The notes beneath the pieces are model-generated. The model had not been told where the DNA came from. It did not search any database and worked only from the letters and a program-made list of their open reading frames with translations. The translations under genes were made by a program, and so were the position numbers. A DNA stretch of 64,000 nucleotides from Bradyrhizobium sp. WBOS07 (GTDB lineage Bacteria > Pseudomonadota > Alphaproteobacteria > Rhizobiales > Xanthobacteraceae). The DNA lies in NCBI RefSeq assembly GCF_024585165.1, contig NZ_CP029008.1:434001-498000 (forward strand). Reading direction: 5' to 3'. Position 1 is the first letter of the stretch; the number at the start of each line of letters is the position of its first letter. Positions 58,832-64,000 of the stretch are shown one piece after another.

Positions 58832-59504
58832 AGGCGAGCGCCACCGCGCCAACCAGGACGAGGCTGGTCGCCCAGAGTGCGTCAAGATTGAACCAGCTTC
58901 GCGAGACGAACTTCAACCCCAGATAACGGTAGACCAGCCACGCCAGACACCCGCCGGCGCTGACCATGGCGGCAACGTGCACCACGGACACCAGCACCGC
59001 CATCCCGAGACTTGCCTTCATCAGCTCGCCCGCCGCCTCGTGGCCGGCATCGAGCTCGAAGGCCCGGCAGAGACCGAGATAGATCGGCACGAGCATCAGG
59101 GCGGCGCCGTGGGCAATGGCGACGGCAAATGACCAGAGCGCCAATTGCGTTGGCGGAATTCGTGCCAGCGCGCGCGGATGGCGCCGGTCGATCAGCCGAT
59201 AGACCCCGAAGCCGATGACGAGAAGGCTCGCACCGATCTGGATCGGATGCTGCCACTCGGCCAGCACGAGCAGGAACGCGAATGGCAGCAGCACGAGAAA
59301 TGTTGCCAGGAGATGCCCGGCCGCCAAGGCCCACAATGCGCGGAAGAGCGCGCGCGGGCTCTTGTCCATGAGCCCGGCAGACACGGCGAGCGGCCATCCC
59401 ATTCCCGGATTGATCCCATGGTAGAGACCGCTCGCCGCAAGCGCGAGCCACAGCCAGCCGAGCGCCGGGTTCGCATGGGTCCCATCTAGACCGACGGGTA
59501 GCAA
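58809..59504 (-). CDS. Polytopic membrane protein next to SBP56
   Basis: About 231 residues, probably seven helices: LGWLWLALAASGLYHGINPGM-like first segment, LFRALWALAAGHLLATFLVLL, FLLVLAEWQHPIQIGASLLVI, TQLALWSFAVAIAHGAALML and others. Helix-embedded histidines (LYHGINPG, AAGHLLA, AIAHGAAL) suggest metal or haem contact. There is no ATG before the first helix; TTG 59504 overlaps the end of the upstream gene and is the best start, ATG 59402 would remove helix 1. Function unknown; its 3' end overlaps the convergent DUF1045 gene by 23 nt. Confidence 0.65.
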   Translation of the reverse strand: MLPVGLDGTHANPALGWLWLALAASGLYHGINPGMGWPLAVSAGLMDKSPRALFRALWALAAGHLLATFLVLLPFAFLLVLAEWQHPIQIGASLLVIGFGVYRLIDRRHPRALARIPPTQLALWSFAVAIAHGAALMLVPIYLGLCRAFELDAGHEAAGELMKASLGMAVLVSVVHVAAMVSAGGCLAWLVYRYLGLKFVSRSWFNLDALWATSLVLVGAVALAFNLVSWR

Positions 59505-60886
59505 AAGGAGTCGGTCGAACAGTCGCCGCCCTCGAGCCTGATCTGGTGCGCACGATATCCGTCGGGGAAGCTCACGAAGTAATCCTTGTCGAGCTCGAGG
59601 CCGCCGTTGCGACCGACATTGGCCATGACTTCCACGCCCGGAACCCCATCGGGATAGAACTGGTCGTCCCAGGTGGAATAGAGCGAATTGGTCCAATAGA
59701 TGCGCCTGCCGTCACGGCTGATCTCGACCATTTGGGGGCCCGCCGCAAAGGCCTTGCCATTCGGATGGGGGGTGCGGCGCGCGATACCGCCGATATGGAC
59801 GGAACCCGCAAGCTTCGGTTTGCGCGGATCACTGACGTCGTACTGGCGCATTTCGCCCGTCCCCCAGCACGAGACATAGAGAAACCGGTCGTCCATCGAC
59901 AGATCGATGTCGGTCACCAGCGGCGGCACGGCGCCAAACCCCTGAAGCAACGGCGGGAGCTGCTCCTTTGGCGCGGGCTCGGGTGGGATCGTCGCCGTCT
60001 TCTCCGCATGGAATTGCCCGCCTTCTCGCCACCAAGTCCAGATCGATGCTTCGAGATTCGTGGTGTCGACCACGACGCCGACGAAGCCGTATTCGCGAAC
60101 CGGATCATGCGCCGGCCGCACCTCCAGGGCCATCTGATGATTGGCACCTAGGTCGATGGTCTGGACGTTGCGACGGGCGCGAAGATCCCAGAAGTGCAGA
60201 CGATGGCCATATTTGTTCGCAAGCAGATCTTCCGGGACGATCCCGTTCTCGAACTGCGGCGGCAAGGCCCATTCGCTCGTCACCATGTAGTCGCGCGGCA
60301 GATTCCACCAGAAATCATAGTGCAGCGTCTGCGGACCGCGGTCGATCTCCCATCGTCCGAGGACCTCGAAGGTCTCGCAATCCATGATGAAGACACCGGG
60401 AGGACCGTTGGTGCCGTCCTTGCCGCCGCCGCCCAGCGTGCTGACGTAAATGCCGTCCGGTCCGCAATGGATCGTGTGTGGCCGCGAGTAGCCGGTCTTC
60501 TTGAAGACTTCCTCTGGCTCGATGATCTTGTGGATCTTGGCTTGGGCCGGATCTGGCTTGGTATCGATGATGTAGATGCGCGACGAGCGTAGCCCGGGAA
60601 TGATGAGATAGCGCCGCTCGATGAAGGCGTGTCCGGCGAGCGGCGACAGAGCGGAGGAGCACGCATTCCAGCCGAAATGATGAAACTCATCGCCCTTGTT
60701 GGGCATCGTCACGGTGTGGACGATCCGGCTATAGGTCGGCGATCCCGGCTTGACGTCGATGACCGCGAGAGCATCCGGCTTCGAGAAGTCCGGACTGAGC
60801 AGCAACGTGTAGGCAAAGTTCTCCGCAGGTGCTTCCATCGCAAGCTTGGGCGATGCGTGAAAGGTGGGATCGGGCCTCATCGTCAT
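59486..60886 (-). CDS. SBP56 family protein, methanethiol oxidase-like
   Basis: 466 residues of the selenium-binding-protein/MtoX family, which oxidises methanethiol to formaldehyde, sulfide and hydrogen peroxide. ENFAYTLLLSPDFSKPDALA, GDEFHHFGWNACSSAL, RPHTIHCGPDGIYVSTLGG, HYDFWWNLPRDYMVTSEWA and the C-terminal GYRAHQIRLEGGDCSTDSFCYP carry the conserved His/Cys residues. It lacks a Sec/Tat signal at this start, while some bacterial MtoX are periplasmic. M3 at 60880 is an alternative start. Confidence 0.88.
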   Translation of the reverse strand: MTMRPDPTFHASPKLAMEAPAENFAYTLLLSPDFSKPDALAVIDVKPGSPTYSRIVHTVTMPNKGDEFHHFGWNACSSALSPLAGHAFIERRYLIIPGLRSSRIYIIDTKPDPAQAKIHKIIEPEEVFKKTGYSRPHTIHCGPDGIYVSTLGGGGKDGTNGPPGVFIMDCETFEVLGRWEIDRGPQTLHYDFWWNLPRDYMVTSEWALPPQFENGIVPEDLLANKYGHRLHFWDLRARRNVQTIDLGANHQMALEVRPAHDPVREYGFVGVVVDTTNLEASIWTWWREGGQFHAEKTATIPPEPAPKEQLPPLLQGFGAVPPLVTDIDLSMDDRFLYVSCWGTGEMRQYDVSDPRKPKLAGSVHIGGIARRTPHPNGKAFAAGPQMVEISRDGRRIYWTNSLYSTWDDQFYPDGVPGVEVMANVGRNGGLELDKDYFVSFPDGYRAHQIRLEGGDCSTDSFCYPSV

Positions 60887-61069
60887 GGCACTGCCTCCCT
60901 GTTCTGTCGGTTTGCGCCAACCTGACTCGGGATAACGGCATAATGAAGAGGTGTTACGCGATGTCTTGAGATGCTCCAGGCCGGTTGGCGAACGTACAAT
61001 ATGTCATCGCCGTGCCCGGGGAAACTGATCGAACCGCGCTAATTCGACGCCCTCGGCCGAAATGCGGAT

Positions 61070-61166
61070 CAGCGCTCCGCTTCGCGGAGCTTGTCCGGGA
61101 CGACGGTTGAGCATATCCGCGCAACTTTCCCCACCCGCGGTGGGCACGCTTCGCGTTGCCCACCTA
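61070..61166. repeat. Two small palindromes in the 61 kb gap
   Basis: GCTCCGCTTCGCGGAGC near 61075 and GTGGGCACGCTTCGCGTTGC... (stem GTGGGCA/TGCCCAC) near 61140. The gap 60887-61186 otherwise shows no gene. Confidence 0.5.
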
Positions 61167-61186
61167 TGGCAGTGGAGCCTTGGGCG

Positions 61187-62125
61187 CTACTTCCCCCACC
61201 GCAGGGCCAACGCATCGCGCTCCTTGGCGAGCTCCAGCAGCCCCGCCCGGGTCGCCGGATGCAGCGGCTGGAGCGGGTGCCGCACGGCATCCGACTTGAT
61301 CACGCCGCCGGCCTGCATCATGACCTTGCAGGCGATCAGGCCGCATTGACGGTTCTCGTAATTGATCAGCGGCAGCCAGCGTTCGTAAGCGGCCTTTGCC
61401 TTGTCGCGGTCGCCGGCGAAATAGGGATCGATGATCTGGCGGATGCCGTCGGGATAGCCGCCGCCGGTCATCGCGCCGGTGGCACCGGCGTCGAGATCGG
61501 CGAGCAGCGTGATCGCCTCCTCGCCGTCCCAAGGGCCTTCGATGTCCTTGCCGCCCGCCTCGATCAGGCTGCGCAGCTTTGAGGCCGCACCTGCTACCTC
61601 GATCTTGAAATAGCGGATGTTGGAAAAATCGCGCGCCAGCCGTGCGAGCAGCTCGACCGAGAGCGGCGTGCCGGCCACCGGCGCATCCTGGATCATGATC
61701 GGAATGTCGATCGCGTCCGAGAGCACCCTGAAGAACTCGACGATGCCCTTCTCAGGGACTCGGAAGGTCGCGCCGTGATAGGGCGGCATCACCATCACCA
61801 TGGCCGCGCCCGCCGCCTCGGCCTGCTTGCTGCGCGCCGCGCACACGGCCGAGCTGAAATGGGTGGTGGTGACGATCACGGGAACCCGTCCCGCCACATG
61901 CTCCAGCACCGCATGCATCACGCTCTCGCGCTCGGCATCGGTCAGCACGAACTGCTCGGAGAAATTGGCGAGGATACAGATGCCATGCGAGCCGGCATCG
62001 ATCATGAAATCGATGCAGCGGCGCTGCCCCTCGAGGTCGAGCTCACCGCGCTCGTCGAAGATGGTTGGCGCGACCGGGAACACGCCGCGATAGGGGCGCT
62101 GGGCCTGGTGGGGGGTGACCGGCAT
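61187..62125 (-). CDS. DapA-family (DHDPS/NAL) aldolase
   Basis: 312 residues of the dihydrodipicolinate-synthase-like family. GVFPVAPTIFDERGELDLEG, GICILANFSEQFVLTDAE and the Schiff-base lysine in IRYFKIEVAGA mark it. GANFSE replaces the GTTGE loop of DapA, so it is not the lysine enzyme; the family includes aldolases for keto-acids. GGAGAG before ATG 62125 decides the start. Isolated gene; substrate unknown. Confidence 0.85.
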   Translation of the reverse strand: MPVTPHQAQRPYRGVFPVAPTIFDERGELDLEGQRRCIDFMIDAGSHGICILANFSEQFVLTDAERESVMHAVLEHVAGRVPVIVTTTHFSSAVCAARSKQAEAAGAAMVMVMPPYHGATFRVPEKGIVEFFRVLSDAIDIPIMIQDAPVAGTPLSVELLARLARDFSNIRYFKIEVAGAASKLRSLIEAGGKDIEGPWDGEEAITLLADLDAGATGAMTGGGYPDGIRQIIDPYFAGDRDKAKAAYERWLPLINYENRQCGLIACKVMMQAGGVIKSDAVRHPLQPLHPATRAGLLELAKERDALALRWGK

Positions 62126-62256
62126 CGAACTCTCCATCCCTGATACGTCTTACGTCCGGCGCAGCGCTCACGGCGCGAGGCGGCACAGATGTAGCCGCCG
62201 CGCGGACCGGCGGCAATGCCGAACGCACGATCTCAGAATGGAAGAATGAGGCGAAA

Positions 62257-64000
62257 CTAGGCGGTCTTCACCGCGCCCAGGAAGCCCTCGACCGCGACGC
62301 GGAGACGATCTGCGTCGGCCGACATCTTCTTGACGGATTCCGACAGAACCGTGCCGGCATTGCCGGTCTCCTGGTTGAGCCTGGCGACGCTGCCGATGGT
62401 GTCGGTGACCTCGCGGGTGCCTTGCGCCGCCTGCTGGAAGTTGCGCGAGATCTCGGTGGTGGCGGCGCGCTGCTGCTCGACGGCGGCGGCAATCGCCGTC
62501 ATCTTCTCGTCGATGCCGCTGATGGCGCCGCCGATCGAGCGGATGGCGGCAACCGCCTGGCCCGTCGCGGCCTGGATCTCCTCGACCTGGCGCGAGATCT
62601 CTTCGGTCGCGGTCGCGGTCTGGGAGGCGAGACTCTTGACCTCGCCGGCGACCACGGCGAAACCGCGGCCGGCCTCGCCCGCGCGTGCGGCTTCGATGGT
62701 GGCGTTCAAGGCCAGAAGGTTGGTCTGTCCGGCAATGGCGTTGATCATCTTGACGACTTCGCCGATGCGGCTTGCGGTCTGGTCGAGGATCTCGACCGTC
62801 GCGTTGGTCTGCTCGGCCTGCGAAACGGCTTCGCGGGCCTCGCGGGCGCTGGACTGCACCTGCGCCGAGATCTCGCCGACGGATGCGGAGAGCTCCTCGG
62901 TCGCGGCGGCGATGGTCTCGAGATTGTTGGTGGCCTGCTCGGCGGCGGACGAGACCGCCGCGGTCTGGCTGCTCGACTGCGACACCAGCGAGCGCACGCC
63001 GGTCGCGGTGGCATCGAGCTCCCGCGTCGAGGCCGCAACGCTCTGGATGACCGCCTGCACCGTGTCGTCGAAGCTGCGGCAGGCGGAATCGACGGTGCCG
63101 GAGCGCGCGAGCTGCAGCGCCTGCTGCGATTCACGTTCCCGGCCCAGCCGTTCCGCGGTGGCCGCGCTCTCGCGCAGGCTTTCGAGCGCGGCGGCCATGG
63201 TGCCGAACTCGTCGGGATGCCGGGATTGCGGCACCGGCGTCGCATAGTCGCGCGCACTGATGCGGGCGATGGCATCGAGGATGGCGCGTACCGGCCGCAT
63301 GAGGCGATTGCGCACCACGAACACGCCGGCCAGGGTCACGGCCAGCGCGAGCAGGAACGTGAACGACTGCACGATGAGATTGGTGAGGGCTTTGGCCTGG
63401 ACGGCTTCCGCACGCGCGATCGACTGGTCGAGCGCCGTATTGGCGACCGCGACGATCGGCGCGAAGGGCGACTGGCACAGCGCGTTCCATTCCGAGGCGG
63501 GCATTGCCGGCTTGCCGCTGCCGTCGAGATTTTTGGTGAGATCGCCGATCTGTTTGAGCACGCCGTCGGTCTTGGCCCTGGCCTGCTTCGCGGTATTGAC
63601 GAGGTCTGACGTCACGTCGGGCGCGGCCAGCAATTCCTCCAGGCCGGTCCAGCCGGCGGTGACGATGCCGTTCCATCCGGCCACGGTCTGCTTCTGGGTC
63701 TCGTCGAGCGGCTTCGAGGTGTTGATGTTGGGACGGAGGGTCGAGCACTGGATGCCGTAACGGTCGCGCACCTGCCAGGCCAGGCGGCGGGCCTGGATCA
63801 TGCGGGCGATGAAGGGATCGTTGGTCCAGGCGCGGTTCGACACCGCGGTGGATGCCAGATTCGCGGTCTCGATCACCTTGGTGACGCCATCATACCACGG
63901 TGCGGTACGCTCGACCTTGCGCTCGGCACGCGGCAGCTTGGCCTCGTCGTAGAAAAGCTGGAACTTCGGCGCGGCCTCGCTCCAGCGCTGCTTCAGCGTG
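62257..64000 (-). CDS. Methyl-accepting chemotaxis protein, 5' part outside window
   Basis: At least 580 codons; the frame is open through the right edge, so the N-terminus is missing. Seen in order: a periplasmic four-helix-type sensing region, membrane helix [26 protein letters not shown] domain ([18 protein letters not shown]) and a signalling domain with the hairpin tip [20 protein letters not shown], then [21 protein letters not shown]. Senses an unknown ligand and controls CheA. No CheWA-binding pentapeptide is visible at the C-terminus. Confidence 0.93.
   Translation of the reverse strand, partial: TLKQRWSEAAPKFQLFYDEAKLPRAERKVERTAPWYDGVTKVIETANLASTAVSNRAWTNDPFIARMIQARRLAWQVRDRYGIQCSTLRPNINTSKPLDETQKQTVAGWNGIVTAGWTGLEELLAAPDVTSDLVNTAKQARAKTDGVLKQIGDLTKNLDGSGKPAMPASEWNALCQSPFAPIVAVANTALDQSIARAEAVQAKALTNLIVQSFTFLLALAVTLAGVFVVRNRLMRPVRAILDAIARISARDYATPVPQSRHPDEFGTMAAALESLRESAATAERLGRERESQQALQLARSGTVDSACRSFDDTVQAVIQSVAASTRELDATATGVRSLVSQSSSQTAAVSSAAEQATNNLETIAAATEELSASVGEISAQVQSSAREAREAVSQAEQTNATVEILDQTASRIGEVVKMINAIAGQTNLLALNATIEAARAGEAGRGFAVVAGEVKSLASQTATATEEISRQVEEIQAATGQAVAAIRSIGGAISGIDEKMTAIAAAVEQQRAATTEISRNFQQAAQGTREVTDTIGSVARLNQETGNAGTVLSESVKKMSADADRLRVAVEGFLGAVKTA

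Noticed and set aside
1-64000. CRISPR array, prophage, insertion sequence or rRNA operon
   Set aside because: No regularly spaced repeats, phage or transposase genes, or rRNA sequence seen on either strand.

Overview
This 64 kb window is GC-rich chromosomal DNA from an alphaproteobacterium, most likely Bradyrhizobium or a close relative in the Nitrobacteraceae. Three things point there. The gene run yacG-maf-low-MW phosphatase-UPF0262-hisD-DUF2948 is alphaproteobacterial. There is an EcfG-type stress promoter. Several families of intergenic palindromic repeats resemble those I remember from Bradyrhizobium genomes. All family calls come from reading translated sequence without database searches.

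Layout. 0-6.5 kb: an oleate hydratase cut by the left edge, a long-chain acyl-CoA synthetase, a small secreted His/Tyr/Gly-rich protein behind an EcfG-type promoter, an FAD amine oxidase, a RibD/DHFR-like reductase and a nitrobindin-like beta-barrel. 6.5-13.9 kb: a probable photo-oxidative stress locus with an ECF sigma factor and its ChrR zinc anti-sigma factor, a second ECF sigma factor, two membrane proteins (DUF2177, DUF1295) and a tight operon of FAD oxidoreductase, DUF1365 and cyclopropane-fatty-acid synthase. Four transcription units here share one promoter pattern, TGATCY-N16-CGTT. 13.9-18.2 kb: tRNA-Phe and the conserved housekeeping cluster around hisD.

18.2-33 kb: a mosaic of accessory genes separated by palindromic repeats. 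It includes tRNA-Thr, whose 3' end is repeated 4.2 kb away so that the two copies bracket opgGH (osmoregulated periplasmic glucan synthesis). Next come an SGNH hydrolase/acyltransferase pair, a cNMP-binding protein, a membrane haem-type protein paired with a Tat-exported dioxygenase-like protein, and a luciferase-like oxidoreductase. 33-40.5 kb: a seven-gene leftward catabolic operon (Bug-type binding protein, flavin reductase, two FAH-fold enzymes, RidA, amidohydrolase, tannase-like esterase) divergent from an IclR regulator, with a palindrome on the regulator's start codon. 40.7-44.2 kb: metY-like sulfhydrylase, alpha/beta hydrolase, basic histone-like protein and SDR.

44.4-58.8 kb: a complete phosphonate locus: phnGHIJKLMN leftward, phnF rightward, phnCDE1E2 leftward, then a hexapeptide acetyltransferase, a second phnM and a DUF1045 2H-phosphoesterase-like gene rightward. 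A 28-bp palindrome and Pho-box-like repeats lie in the two divergent control regions. phnP is absent, and the DUF1045 protein is a candidate functional replacement. 58.8-64 kb: an SBP56/methanethiol-oxidase-type gene with a membrane protein, a DapA-family aldolase, and a chemotaxis receptor cut by the right edge.
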